Positions 27,418 to 36,142 are shown, counted from the first letter of the stretch. The stretch is 64,000 nt of DNA from Devosia beringensis (GCF_014926585.1 NZ_CP045422.1:2262001-2326000); one strand, 5' to 3'. The notes: generated from the sequence alone by a model not told the origin. Numbers and translations: made by a program.

Positions 27418-28032
27418 TCACCACATGGTTTGCCTGGCCCGTTCCGGCCAGGCCTCGTCGTAGCTTCGGCCACCGACCTGATCATGGGTCATGGCGGCGA
27501 GGATTTCGCCGGGCGTCGGCAGGGTGGCGGGATCGATGTGTCTGGCCGGATTCCACAGCTCGGAGCGAACGATGGCGCGGGCGCACTGGAAATAGAGTTC
27601 GTCGATTTCCATCACGATGACCGAGCGCGGCGCCTTGCCGTCGACGGCAAAGCTCTCGAGCAGCGCCGCGTCGACGCTGATGCGGGCCCGGCCATTGGCG
27701 CGGAAGGTGGTGCCCGAGCCGGGCAGCAGGAAGAGGAAGGCGCAGCGCGGGTCGGCCAGGATATTGCGCAACGAATCGATGCGGTTATTGCCGCGGCGAT
27801 CGGGCATCATCAGCGTGGTGTCATCGTGCACGCGGACAAAGCCGGGCTGGTCGCCGCGCGGGGAGCAGTCAATGCCCTCCGGGCCGATGGTGGCGAGGGC
27901 GGCAAAGGGGCTGGCCTCGACGAGGCGACGATAGTGCGGGGTCATGGTGTGAGCCACCTTGACCATGGAGGCAGGGCCCGGCGCCGGCAGGTAGAGCGCT
28001 TCGAGCTGGGCAAGTGAGGTCAGATAAGTCAT
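27418..28032 (-). CDS. Pyridoxamine 5'-phosphate oxidase-like FMN-binding protein
   Basis: A 204-residue split-barrel flavoprotein of the MSMEG_1061-like group. Signs are FAALATIGPEGIDCSPRGDQPGFVRV, LMMPDRRGNNRIDSLRNIL (the phosphate-binding region), AFLFLLPGSGTTFRANGRARIS, and the C-terminal ELYFQCARAIVRSELW. True PdxH activity is unlikely because the substrate-binding C-terminal signature of PdxH is missing; an FMN- or F420-type reductase role is possible but unproven. It is the first gene of a probable two-gene unit with phosphodiesterase paralogue 2, and diverges from msrB. Confidence 0.85.
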   Translation of the reverse strand: MTYLTSLAQLEALYLPAPGPASMVKVAHTMTPHYRRLVEASPFAALATIGPEGIDCSPRGDQPGFVRVHDDTTLMMPDRRGNNRIDSLRNILADPRCAFLFLLPGSGTTFRANGRARISVDAALLESFAVDGKAPRSVIVMEIDELYFQCARAIVRSELWNPARHIDPATLPTPGEILAAMTHDQVGGRSYDEAWPERARQTMW

Positions 28033-28121
28033 GGCAGTGAACTCTTGATCGTGGAGGCCGGGCCGATGCCCCGCGGCATCGGTTCCGCCCGAAGTGATGC
28101 AGCTTGCACTAGGTGGCTGGT

Positions 28122-28138
28122 GTAACTGACCCTATATT
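28122..28138. promoter_or_regulatory. Second copy of the HxlR-promoter motif, between the PNPOx-like gene and msrB
   Basis: GTAACTGACCCTATATT, identical at 16 of 17 positions to the reverse complement of 25,832-25,848. It is 36 bases ahead of msrB and about 90 ahead of the divergent flavoprotein gene. The second direct-repeat half of the first site is not seen here. Confidence 0.5.
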
Positions 28139-28174
28139 GCGAACGAATGACACGGCGACAAAAGGAGTAAGGCC

Positions 28175-28576
28175 ATGGATGCCCATGCTTTCAAGGTAAC
28201 CCGCAGCGATGCGGAATGGCGCGCCAAGCTGACGCCGGAACAGTATCAGGTGATGCGCCAGCACGGCACGGAACGGCCGGGTAGCTGCGCGCTGCTGCAC
28301 GAGACGCGGCAGGGCACCTTTACCTGCGCGGGCTGCGACAGCCCGCTGTTTGAGGCGACCCTCAAGTTCGAAAGCGGCACCGGCTGGCCGAGTTTCAACG
28401 ACCCGCTGCCCGGCTCGGTGGAAAATACCGAAGACCGCAGCCTGGGCATGGTGCGCACCGAATGCCATTGCGCCACCTGCGGCAGCCATCTGGGGCACGT
28501 CTTCCCCGACGGTCCGCCACCCACCGGCCTGCGCTATTGCATCAATGGCGTGGCGCTGAATTTCATCCCTGCCTAA
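28175..28576 (+). CDS. msrB: Peptide-methionine (R)-S-oxide reductase
   Basis: A 133-residue repair enzyme that reduces methionine-R-sulfoxide in proteins using thioredoxin. Zinc is held by Cys51/Cys54 (CAGC) and Cys99/Cys102 (CATC); the catalytic Cys122 lies in RYCIN, and FESGTGWPSF and GSHLGHVFPDGP are standard. It is a complete stand-alone MsrB, not an MsrAB fusion. AGGAG lies seven bases before ATG 28,175. The shared promoter motif at 28,122 links it with the HxlR/FMN reductase locus. Confidence 0.96.
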   Translation: MDAHAFKVTRSDAEWRAKLTPEQYQVMRQHGTERPGSCALLHETRQGTFTCAGCDSPLFEATLKFESGTGWPSFNDPLPGSVENTEDRSLGMVRTECHCATCGSHLGHVFPDGPPPTGLRYCINGVALNFIPA

Positions 28577-28602
28577 CCAGCCGATTTTCTGGCCCGCTTG
28601 GC

Positions 28603-28708
28603 CTGCAAATGCCCGTCTCCTGCGCTTCCGGTCCTCACGTACTCAAGTACGCTGCGGTCCGGTTCTCGGAAACGGGCATTTTCGCCTCATGCGAACCAGA
28701 AACTCGAC
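28603..28708. repeat. Approx. 105-bp dispersed palindromic repeat, copy B
   Basis: Companion of the 24,208-24,312 copy. It includes TGCGCTTCCGGTCCTCACGT, the inner palindrome GTACTCAAGTAC, and GTTCTCGGAAACGGGCATTTTCG. It sits after msrB. Confidence 0.65.
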
Positions 28709-28735
28709 CAGTTAGGTGCCTCCCTAACGAGAAGT

Positions 28736-28760
28736 CCCGGAGCGATCCGGGGCTTTTTTT
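28736..28760 (+). terminator. Terminator after msrB
   Basis: CCCGGA, loop GCGA, TCCGGG, then GCTTTTTTT. The orientation fits the end of the msrB transcript, about 160 bases after its stop. Confidence 0.8.
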
Positions 28761-28840
28761 GGGGCGCCCCACGGTCTATAAATGCACGCTATACAATCTA
28801 ACATTTTGATGAATCTTGATTCATTTTTGTTGGATCTCTG

Positions 28841-29074
28841 ATGCCATCCTGGTCTGTAGCCTTGTTAGTATTTGTCGTGACCATATGGTGTTTTATTTAC
28901 ATATGCCCCGTGCTCTATGGTGCGTTTAAGTCGGGGAAAATAGAGGGGCGGTCAGGCGTTATTATCAGGGCTCGGAACTCATTTTTGTTTTATCGTCTGG
29001 TATTTTTGTATTTGGCTAGTTTGCTTATTATGACTTTTGCCAGTGCGACCTTATTTTGGAAATCTTTCCTTTAG
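28841..29074 (+). CDS. Small AT-rich predicted two-helix membrane protein
   Basis: 77 residues, not recognised. Two hydrophobic stretches (about 6-27, VALLVFVVTIWCFIYICPVL, and 50-72) flank a charged loop KSGKIEGRSGVIIRARNS. Base composition is far more AT-rich than the rest of the window, including in wobble positions, which suggests recent acquisition or a relaxed gene. It starts after the msrB terminator and ends just before a repeat. The ribosome site is weak, so it could also be non-coding; conviction rests on the membrane pattern. Confidence 0.5.
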   Translation: MPSWSVALLVFVVTIWCFIYICPVLYGAFKSGKIEGRSGVIIRARNSFLFYRLVFLYLASLLIMTFASATLFWKSFL

Positions 29075-29093
29075 CATTTGACCCGCCGCTGAG

Positions 29094-29161
29094 CGCTGGC
29101 GGCACCCCTCTCCCGTCTCGCGCTGGGCGCGAGCCACCCTCTCCCGCAGGCGGGAGAGGGA
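29094..29161. repeat. Intergenic palindromic repeat, C/G-tract family, copy 2
   Basis: CACCCCTCTCCCGTCTCGCGCTGG... followed by CCCTCTCCCGCAGGCGGGAGAGGG, a hairpin just downstream of the hrpB stop. Same general design as copies at 3,788, 35,943 and 50,555. Confidence 0.65.
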
Positions 29162-29175
29162 AGAAAGGGCTCCAC

Positions 29176-31632
29176 TCAGGTGCCGCGGGGCTTGGCGCGG
29201 GCGGTGGGACGGGCTTTGGCGGGGTCGTCGGGCCAGGGGTGGCGGGGATAGCGGCCCTTGAGGTCTTTGGCGACATCGGCCCAGGAGCCGGCCCAGAAGC
29301 CGGGCAGGTCGCGGGTGGTCTGGATCGGGCGATGGGCCGGCGAGAGCAGAATCAGCACAAGGCGGATGCGGCCCTGGGCGATGGTGGGGTGGCGGGTGAG
29401 GCCGAACAGTTCCTGGACGCGGATCTCGATGGCCGGGCCGCCTTCGGCGGCGTAGTCGATGGGCACGCCATTGCCGGTGGGGGCGGTGAAATGGCTGGGC
29501 AGCAGCGCCTCGATCTCCTGGCGGCGGGCAAAGGGCAGCAGCAGGTCGAGCGCGGTGCGCAGCTCTTCGCCGGTGATCTCGGAAAGTTTGGTGAGGCCAT
29601 AGAGGGCGGGGGCGAGCCAGTCGGCGACGGTGGGTGCGAGGGCGTCGGCGCTGAGATCGGGCCAGTCGTCGCCCAGGGTGGCATGCAGGAAGCCGGCGCG
29701 GGCGCGCCAGGCGGCCTGGTCGCGGCTCCAGGGCAGGAGATCAATGCCGCGGCGGGCGGCGGCTTCGGCCAGCAGCAGGGCGGCGGCCTGGGCATCATCG
29801 ACGGGCACGGGTTCGTCGGCCAGCTTGAGCGCGTCGAGTTGGCGGGTGCGGCGGGCGCGCACGCTGGCCGAAGCGGCATCAAAGCCCAAAGTGGTGGCGC
29901 TGTTGATGCGGTGGGCAAAGAGGGTTTCAAGATCGGCGCGATCGAGGGCCACGGCGGCGCGGATGCGGCCTGAGGCAGCGGCGCCGGTAATGTCGGTGAC
30001 GACGAGGAACGCCTGGTTGGCGAGGGCGTCGGTGAGTTCGAGGCTGGCCTGGCGGCCATTGGCCAAGCGGAACTTGCCGCGCGGGCCGGCGGCCTGGGCG
30101 ACACGGTCGGGAAAGGCGCGGGCGAGGTGATGGCCGGCGGGCAGATTGCCGCCGCGGCCGCCACCGGCCAGTTTGGCCCAGCGCTGGGCCAGCTGGCGCG
30201 CATCACTGGCGCGCTTGCCGGTGTCGCGGCGGAAACGGTCGAGGCGGTGGTTCAAATCCGTACCGTCGCCGCCAAGGCCGCGTTCGCCGATCAGCACGGC
30301 CAGTTCCGCGGCGGTAAGCGCGTCGTCCTCAGCTGCAGCGGCCACCACCATATGGGCAAGGCGCGGATGCAGCGGCAGGCGGGCCAGGGCCTTGCCGTCG
30401 GCGGTAAGGTGACCGCCGGCGTCGATCGCCTCCAGCCGCTGCAGCAAAGCCACGGCTTCGGCCCAAGCGGGGGCGGGCGGGGGATCGAGGAAGGGCAGGG
30501 CAGCAGGGTCGCTGACGCCCCAGCTCGCGAGATCAAGCACGAGATTGGCGAGGTCGGCGGCGAGGATTTCGGGCGTGTCGAAGGGGGCGAGCGCGGCGGT
30601 CTGGCCCTGGTTCCACAGGCGAATGCAGACGCCCGGGGCGGTGCGACCGGCGCGGCCGCGGCGCTGGTCGGCGCCGGCACGCGAGACGCGGGCGGTATCG
30701 AGCGTGGTGAGGCCGGTGCCGGGATCATAGACCGGAACGCGGCGGAAGCCGGAATCGACGACGATGCGGACGCCATCGATGGTCAGCGAGGTTTCGGCGA
30801 TGGAGGTGGCGAGTACGATCTTGCGGCGGCCGGGCTCGGCGGGGCGGATGGCGCGATCCTGCTCGGCCGGCGTCAGCTGGCCATAAAGCGGGGCAATATC
30901 GGTATCGGCGGAGACGCGGGCGGCGAGGCGCTCGGCCACCCTTGTGATCTCGCCCTGGCCTGGCAGGAAGACCAGAGCCGAGCCTTCGTGCTCGCGCAAA
31001 GCGGCGAGAACGGCGGCGGTGACCTGATCGTCGAGGCGCTGCAGCGGATCGGGTTCGCGGTGCAGGGTTTCGACGGGAAAGGCGCGACCCAGGCTCTCGA
31101 TGACGGGCGCGTCCCCCAGCAGGCGGGCGACGCGGGCGCCGTCAATGGTTGCCGACATGACCAGGACGCGCAGATCGGGGCGGAGGGCGGCGGCGTCGAG
31201 CGTCAAAGCGAGGCCGAGATCGCCATCGAGACTGCGTTCGTGGAATTCGTCGAACAAAACAGCGGCGATGCCGGTGAGTTCGGGATCGTCGAGCAGCAGG
31301 CGGGTATAGACGCCCTCGGTGACGATCTCGATGCGGGTGCGGGCGGAAACTTTTGTATCCATGCGGACGCGATAGCCCACGGTCTGGCCAACTTCCTCGC
31401 CGAGCAGGCGCGCCATCTGGCCGGCAGCGGCGCGGGCGGCGAGGCGGCGCGGCTCGAGCATGATGATGCGGCCATCCCCGCGCCAGGGCGCGTCGAGCAA
31501 AGCCAGCGGGACCCGCGTTGTCTTGCCGGCGCCGGGCGGGGCGACGAGCACGGCATAGGGGCCGGCCATGAGCGCGGCGTGCAGGGCCGGCAGGGCGTCA
31601 TCAATTGGTAGTGGGGGCAGGGGTGCGGGCAT
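29176..31632 (-). CDS. hrpB: ATP-dependent helicase HrpB
   Basis: An 818-residue DEAH-type RNA helicase-like protein of unknown precise role. Walker A APPGAGKTT is at residues 31-39; motif II is DEFH (128-131), the HrpB variant; SAT, then RRGRAGRTAPGVCIRLW (motif VI) follow. After the helicase core come the HA2-like region and the HrpB C-terminal domain, which ends GRYPRHPWPDDPAKARPT, a typical HrpB finish. The open frame runs upstream to 32,001 through the divergent epimerase gene, but MPAPLPPLPIDDALPAL at 31,632 is the family-like start. Divergent from the epimerase gene, 61 bases apart. Confidence 0.95.
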   Translation of the reverse strand: MPAPLPPLPIDDALPALHAALMAGPYAVLVAPPGAGKTTRVPLALLDAPWRGDGRIIMLEPRRLAARAAAGQMARLLGEEVGQTVGYRVRMDTKVSARTRIEIVTEGVYTRLLLDDPELTGIAAVLFDEFHERSLDGDLGLALTLDAAALRPDLRVLVMSATIDGARVARLLGDAPVIESLGRAFPVETLHREPDPLQRLDDQVTAAVLAALREHEGSALVFLPGQGEITRVAERLAARVSADTDIAPLYGQLTPAEQDRAIRPAEPGRRKIVLATSIAETSLTIDGVRIVVDSGFRRVPVYDPGTGLTTLDTARVSRAGADQRRGRAGRTAPGVCIRLWNQGQTAALAPFDTPEILAADLANLVLDLASWGVSDPAALPFLDPPPAPAWAEAVALLQRLEAIDAGGHLTADGKALARLPLHPRLAHMVVAAAAEDDALTAAELAVLIGERGLGGDGTDLNHRLDRFRRDTGKRASDARQLAQRWAKLAGGGRGGNLPAGHHLARAFPDRVAQAAGPRGKFRLANGRQASLELTDALANQAFLVVTDITGAAASGRIRAAVALDRADLETLFAHRINSATTLGFDAASASVRARRTRQLDALKLADEPVPVDDAQAAALLLAEAAARRGIDLLPWSRDQAAWRARAGFLHATLGDDWPDLSADALAPTVADWLAPALYGLTKLSEITGEELRTALDLLLPFARRQEIEALLPSHFTAPTGNGVPIDYAAEGGPAIEIRVQELFGLTRHPTIAQGRIRLVLILLSPAHRPIQTTRDLPGFWAGSWADVAKDLKGRYPRHPWPDDPAKARPTARAKPRGT

Positions 31633-31693
31633 TGCCGGTTCATGGCGGATCAGCGAGTGTAGGGCAAGAGAGACGTGGTTTGGGGCGCGCTGC

Positions 31694-32557
31694 ATGCAGT
31701 TAATCGAGATCGGCAATGAGCACCTGAGCGTGACGGTATCCCCCTTGGGGTCAGAGATGCAGTCGATCGTCACCAGCGACGGCCAGAGCTGGCTGTGGGA
31801 TGGCGATGCGGCCTTCTGGGCGGGGCGCTCGCCGGTGCTGTTTCCCATGGTGGGCAAGGCGCCGGACGACCATATCAGCATCGACGGCCAGCGCTTTCCG
31901 ATGGGCCAGCACGGCTTTGCCCGGCGCAGCCAGTTCGAGCTCGCCGAGCAGGGGGCGGATTTCTGCCGGTTCGAGCTGAAATCGAGCCTGTCGAGCCGCA
32001 CGGTCTATCCGTTTGATTTCACGCTGAGCCTTGAACACCGGCTGGTGGGAAGGGCGGTGCAGGTGACGGCGGAAGTGCATAATAGCGGCCACAGCCTGAT
32101 GCCGTTCGGTATCGGCTTTCACCCGGCCTTTGTCTGGCCGCTGCCGGGCTGCGAGGGGCAGAGCCATAGCGTGGTGCTCGACAATGGCCATGCGCCGGCT
32201 TTGGTGCGGCTCTCGGGTGGGCTGGTGAAACCGGAAAAGCTGGCTTCGCCCTTTGTGGATGGCAGGCTGGTGCTGGACCATGAATTGTTCGCCAGCGACG
32301 CCATGCTGTTTCCCGACGGGGCGGGGGCGGGGCTGCGCTATGGCACGGCAGACAAGGCCATCCACTTCACCTGGGAAAACCTGCCCAATCTGGCGCTGTG
32401 GAGCAAGCCGGGCGCGCCCTTCATCTGCCTTGAGCCCTGGCATGGCACGGCGGCCGAAATGGGCGGCAGCGATGACTTGGCCGAGCGGCCCTATGGGGAG
32501 GTGCTGGGGCCGGGCTCGTCGGGGCTTTACCGGTTCAAGGCGGAGATGGTGGGGTAG
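31694..32557 (+). CDS. Aldose 1-epimerase family protein
   Basis: A 287-residue galactose-mutarotase-fold protein. Seen are GSEMQSI, FPMVGKAPDDHISIDGQRFPMGQHGFARRSQFEL, FGIGFHPAFVWPL (His of the active site) and FICLEPWHGTAAEMG (Glu region). This subgroup, like LacX and YeaD-type proteins, acts on sugar or hexose-6-phosphate anomers; specificity is not known. ATG 31,694 is taken as the start; the longer frame overlaps hrpB on the other strand. Its stop (32,555-32,557) touches the stop of the opposite ATPase gene with no gap. Confidence 0.87.
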   Translation: MQLIEIGNEHLSVTVSPLGSEMQSIVTSDGQSWLWDGDAAFWAGRSPVLFPMVGKAPDDHISIDGQRFPMGQHGFARRSQFELAEQGADFCRFELKSSLSSRTVYPFDFTLSLEHRLVGRAVQVTAEVHNSGHSLMPFGIGFHPAFVWPLPGCEGQSHSVVLDNGHAPALVRLSGGLVKPEKLASPFVDGRLVLDHELFASDAMLFPDGAGAGLRYGTADKAIHFTWENLPNLALWSKPGAPFICLEPWHGTAAEMGGSDDLAERPYGEVLGPGSSGLYRFKAEMVG

Positions 32558-34072
32558 CTATTCCGCCGCGCCGCGTTCCGCGATGATCGGGTCGGGGCCG
32601 TTGGGGTCGCCGGGGGCGGTTTCGGCATTGAGATCGGGGAAGGCGACGACGCGGTTGTTGCGGAAGTCGAGCCGGACCACGAGCAGGCCGCGTTCCTCGA
32701 ACCAGGTCAGCAGGCGCCGGGCGCGGCTGGCCGAATGGGTGCCATAGAGGCGTGCCAGGGTCGCGTCGGAGGGGCAGGCGGCGCCGCTGAGGGCGGCCTG
32801 GGCCAGCACGAGGAAGACGCCCTGGACGTCGTCGGAGAGGGTCTGCGACAGGGTCAGAGCCTGCTGCCAGCCTTCGGACTGCACGGTTTCGCTGTCGGGA
32901 GCGACGCGGGCCACCGCCAGCAGGCGCTTGAAGGCGGGCAGAGCCGGCGGCTCGCCCGGCACGCGGCGGATGCGGCAGCGCACCAGGAAATCCTGATAGA
33001 GCACGGCCACGGTGCGGAAGCTGGCATCGGGATCGCCCAAGAGCTCGGCCATGATGGCCTCTATCTGGCTATCGTGCTCGGCCTGGTCGATTTCGGGGAA
33101 GAGCGATTGCGGCGGCGCCTCGACTTCGGGCGGGCGGGCGCGCGACAGCTGGGCCAGCAGCTCATTGGTCGAGGGCGGCGCCGGCGGGGGCGGGCGGCGC
33201 ACAACCGGACGGGCGATTTCGTCGGCCGAGGCGGTAAAGATCAGGTCAGCCGCGTCGAGCGGGGCCTCGGGCAGCGGGGTCAGCTTGGGGCTGGAGGAGC
33301 GGGCCTGGGTCTCGACATCGCCAATGGTGACGGGCAGCGGGCGGCGCGAAATGGCGGGCCCCAGGGCAATGAAATGGCCGCGGGCGAGGTCACGGAACTG
33401 CTCGGCCGTGCGCTTTTCCATGCCCAGCAGATCGGCGGCGCGGGCCATGTCGATATCGAGAAAGGTGCGGCCCATCAGAAAGTTGGATGCCTCGGCGGCG
33501 ACGTTCTTGGCCAGCTTGGCAAGGCGCTGGGTGGCGATGACGCCGGCCAGACCGCGCTTGCGGCCGCGACACATCAGGTTGGTCATGGCGCCGAGCGACA
33601 GCTTGCGCGCTTCGTCGGAGACTTCGCCGGCCACGGCGGGGGCAAAGAGCTGGGCCTCGTCGACGACGACGAGCACGGGATACCAGTAGTCGCGATCGGC
33701 ATCGAACATGCCGCCCAGAAAGGCCGCAGCGGCGCGCATCTGCTGCTCGACATCGAGGCCTTCGAGGTTGAGCACGACCGAGACGCGGTGCTGGCGGACG
33801 CGGGCGGCGATACGGGTGAGCTCGGCTTCGGTGCGGGTGGCGTCGATGACCAGATGGCCGAATTTTTCCGACAGGGTGGTGAAATCACCCTCGGGATCGA
33901 TGATGCATTGCTGCACCCAGGGGGCGGACTGTTCGAGCAGGCGCCGGAGCAGGTGCGACTTGCCGGAGCCGGAATTGCCCTGGACGAGGAGACGGGTGGC
34001 GAGCAATTCCTCGAGGTCGAGCGTGGCGGGCGCGGTGCCCGCGCTCATGCCCATGTCGATTGCTACCTTCAT
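32558..34072 (-). CDS. HerA/DUF87-like ATP-binding protein with unrecognised C-terminal half
   Basis: 504 residues. The N-terminal P-loop domain has Walker A GNSGSGKS (32-39), IIDPEGDF, Walker B VVVDEAQ (135-141), and an arginine-rich MCRGRKRGLAGVIATQRLAKL segment, as in HerA/VirB4-type pumping ATPases. The middle (about 270-330) is a Pro-rich linker; the C-terminal part (about 330-480) includes a winged-helix-like region (YGTHSASRARRLLTWFEERGLLVVRL). No NurA-like partner is adjacent. DNA translocation or sorting is plausible from the fold, but the role is unknown. ATG 34,072 begins MKVAIDMG. Confidence 0.8.
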   Translation of the reverse strand: MKVAIDMGMSAGTAPATLDLEELLATRLLVQGNSGSGKSHLLRRLLEQSAPWVQQCIIDPEGDFTTLSEKFGHLVIDATRTEAELTRIAARVRQHRVSVVLNLEGLDVEQQMRAAAAFLGGMFDADRDYWYPVLVVVDEAQLFAPAVAGEVSDEARKLSLGAMTNLMCRGRKRGLAGVIATQRLAKLAKNVAAEASNFLMGRTFLDIDMARAADLLGMEKRTAEQFRDLARGHFIALGPAISRRPLPVTIGDVETQARSSSPKLTPLPEAPLDAADLIFTASADEIARPVVRRPPPPAPPSTNELLAQLSRARPPEVEAPPQSLFPEIDQAEHDSQIEAIMAELLGDPDASFRTVAVLYQDFLVRCRIRRVPGEPPALPAFKRLLAVARVAPDSETVQSEGWQQALTLSQTLSDDVQGVFLVLAQAALSGAACPSDATLARLYGTHSASRARRLLTWFEERGLLVVRLDFRNNRVVAFPDLNAETAPGDPNGPDPIIAERGAAE

Positions 34073-34286
34073 CTAGTCTCCAGAGGGATGGCTCGTCGGA
34101 GCGCCATCGCGGTCAATTGCGCCTGCTGGTTAGCACATCGCGCCGCCGATTCGGGCAGGGGCGCGGCGATCAAACCACAGCTTTGCGGGCTTGCGGCGCT
34201 TGCGCAGACGCGCCGTGGATGCTTAACCCAGCGCCAAAGGGGCGCGCGCAGCGGCGTGCGGCCAGCAGCGCAGGTCCGGTACAAGC

Positions 34287-35909
34287 ATGATTCGTCTCGA
34301 GAGCATTGGCAAGCAGAACGGCAAGCAGATCGTCTTCATCGAGGCGTCGGCGGCGCTGCAGAAGGGCGAAAAAATCGGCCTGGTCGGTCCCAATGGCGCC
34401 GGCAAGACGACGCTGTTCCGCATGATCACCGGCGAAGAGCAGCCCGATGAGGGCCAGGTCTCGGTCGATAAGGGCATCCAGATCGGCTATTTCAGCCAGG
34501 ATGTCGGCGACATGACGGGCCGCAGCGTGGTGGCCGAAACCATGAACGGGGCCGGGCCGGTCAGCGAGCTGATGGCCGAGATGGGGGAACTGGAAACCGC
34601 CATGGGCGATCCGGACCGGGCCGACGAGATGGACGCCATCATCGAGCGCTATGGCGAGGTGCAGGGGCGCTTCGAGGAGCTGGACGGCTATTCGCTCGAC
34701 GGGCGGGCGCGCGAAGTGCTCGACGGGCTGGGCTTTAGCCAGGAAATGATGGATGGCGATGTCGGCGCGCTGTCGGGCGGCTGGAAGATGCGGGTGGCGC
34801 TGGCGCGGATCCTGCTGGCACGGCCCGATGCACTGCTGCTCGACGAGCCGAGCAACCATCTCGACCTCGAAAGCCTGATCTGGCTGGAAGCCTTCCTCAA
34901 GAACTACAGCGGCGCGCTCTTGATGACGAGCCATGACCGCGAGTTCATGAACCGCATCGTCAACAAGATCGTCGAGATCGATGGCGGCACGCTGACCACC
35001 TATGCCGGCGATTACGAATTCTACCAGCAGCAGCGGGCGATCGGGGAAAAGAACCAGCAGGCGCAGTTCGACCGGCAGCAGGCCATGCTGGCCAAGGAAC
35101 TGGCTTTTATCGCGCGCTTCAAGGCGCGGGCCAGCCATGCCGCCCAGGTGCAGAGCCGGGTGAAAAAGCTCGACAAGATTGACAAGGTCGAGCCGCCCAA
35201 GCGCCGGCAGACCGTGGCCTTCGAGTTCCGCCAGGCGCCGCGTTCGGGCGACGACGTGGTGGTGATCAAGAATGTCGGCAAGGCCTATGGCAGCCGCACC
35301 ATTTATGACGGGCTGGACTTTCATGTGCGGCGGCGCGAGCGCTGGTGCATCATGGGGGTCAATGGCGCGGGCAAATCGACGCTGCTCAAGCTGGTGGCGG
35401 GGGATTCCACGCCTGACAGCGGCACGGTCAATGTCGGGGCGAGCGTCAAAATGGGCTATTTCGCCCAGCACGCCATGGATGTGCTCGATGGCGACCGCAC
35501 CGTGTTCCAGATGCTGGAAGACAGCTTTCCGCAGGCCGGGCAGGGACCGCTGCGGGCGCTGGCCGGGGCGTTCGGCTTCTCGGGCGACGAGATGGAAAAG
35601 AAGTGCCGGGTGCTGTCGGGCGGGGAAAAGGCGCGGCTGGTGATGGCGCTGATGCTGTTTGATCCACCGAACTTTCTGGTGCTCGACGAGCCGACCAACC
35701 ATCTCGACATCGCGACCAAGGAAATGCTGATTCAGGCGCTGAGCCAATTCGAGGGCACGATGCTGTTTGTCAGCCATGACCGGCATTTCCTCGCCGCCCT
35801 GAGCAACCGGGTGCTGGAGCTGACGCCGGAAGGCGTGCATGTCTATGGCGGCGGCTATACCGAATATGTGCAGAGCACGGGCCAGGAGGCGCCGGGGCTA
35901 AGAAGCTAG
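34287..35909 (+). CDS. ABC-F family ATP-binding protein
   Basis: A 540-residue soluble protein of two fused ABC ATPases without membrane domain. First Walker A GPNGAGKTT near residue 35, signature LSGGWKMR, Walker B ALLLDEPSNHLD; second Walker A GVNGAGKST near 360, signature LSGGEKARL, Walker B LVLDEPTNHLD. The linker between (about 240-325) is charged and carries an arm-like KELAFIARFKARASHAAQVQSR helix. ABC-F proteins act on ribosomes, as translation factors or antibiotic protection. It is closest in style to YbiT/AbcF housekeeping members, with no resistance context. ATG 34,287 begins MIRLESIGKQ. Confidence 0.93.
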   Translation: MIRLESIGKQNGKQIVFIEASAALQKGEKIGLVGPNGAGKTTLFRMITGEEQPDEGQVSVDKGIQIGYFSQDVGDMTGRSVVAETMNGAGPVSELMAEMGELETAMGDPDRADEMDAIIERYGEVQGRFEELDGYSLDGRAREVLDGLGFSQEMMDGDVGALSGGWKMRVALARILLARPDALLLDEPSNHLDLESLIWLEAFLKNYSGALLMTSHDREFMNRIVNKIVEIDGGTLTTYAGDYEFYQQQRAIGEKNQQAQFDRQQAMLAKELAFIARFKARASHAAQVQSRVKKLDKIDKVEPPKRRQTVAFEFRQAPRSGDDVVVIKNVGKAYGSRTIYDGLDFHVRRRERWCIMGVNGAGKSTLLKLVAGDSTPDSGTVNVGASVKMGYFAQHAMDVLDGDRTVFQMLEDSFPQAGQGPLRALAGAFGFSGDEMEKKCRVLSGGEKARLVMALMLFDPPNFLVLDEPTNHLDIATKEMLIQALSQFEGTMLFVSHDRHFLAALSNRVLELTPEGVHVYGGGYTEYVQSTGQEAPGLRS

Positions 35910-35942
35910 GACTGGTCTCGGCGTTTCTGCCGAGAGGCTGAA

Positions 35943-35975
35943 CCCCTCACCCCGGCCCTCTCCCCTCGGGGAGCG
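35943..35975. repeat. Intergenic palindromic repeat, C/G-tract family, copy 3
   Basis: CCCCTCACCCCGGCCCTCTC then CCCCTCGGGGAGCGGGGG, a partial form of the family at 3,788 and 50,555, located after the ABC-F gene. Confidence 0.55.
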
Positions 35976-36142
35976 GGGGCGCAGGAGCCAGGGCAGCACG
36001 GGCGGGCTCGGCCCCGCATGGCCTTCCTGCTCTAATTGCTTCGCTGGGGCGATTTGCCCCTACCGGGTCGTCCGGAAATCTTGTATGGAAGATGTAACCG
36101 GCCGGTTCGGCCTTCTTCCAGCAGCAAGATTACAAGCAGCAG

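Noticed and set aside
30127-31611. Plus-strand frame of 494 codons opposite hrpB
   Set aside because: Same codon-bias shadow effect; no start signal and composition unlike a real protein.
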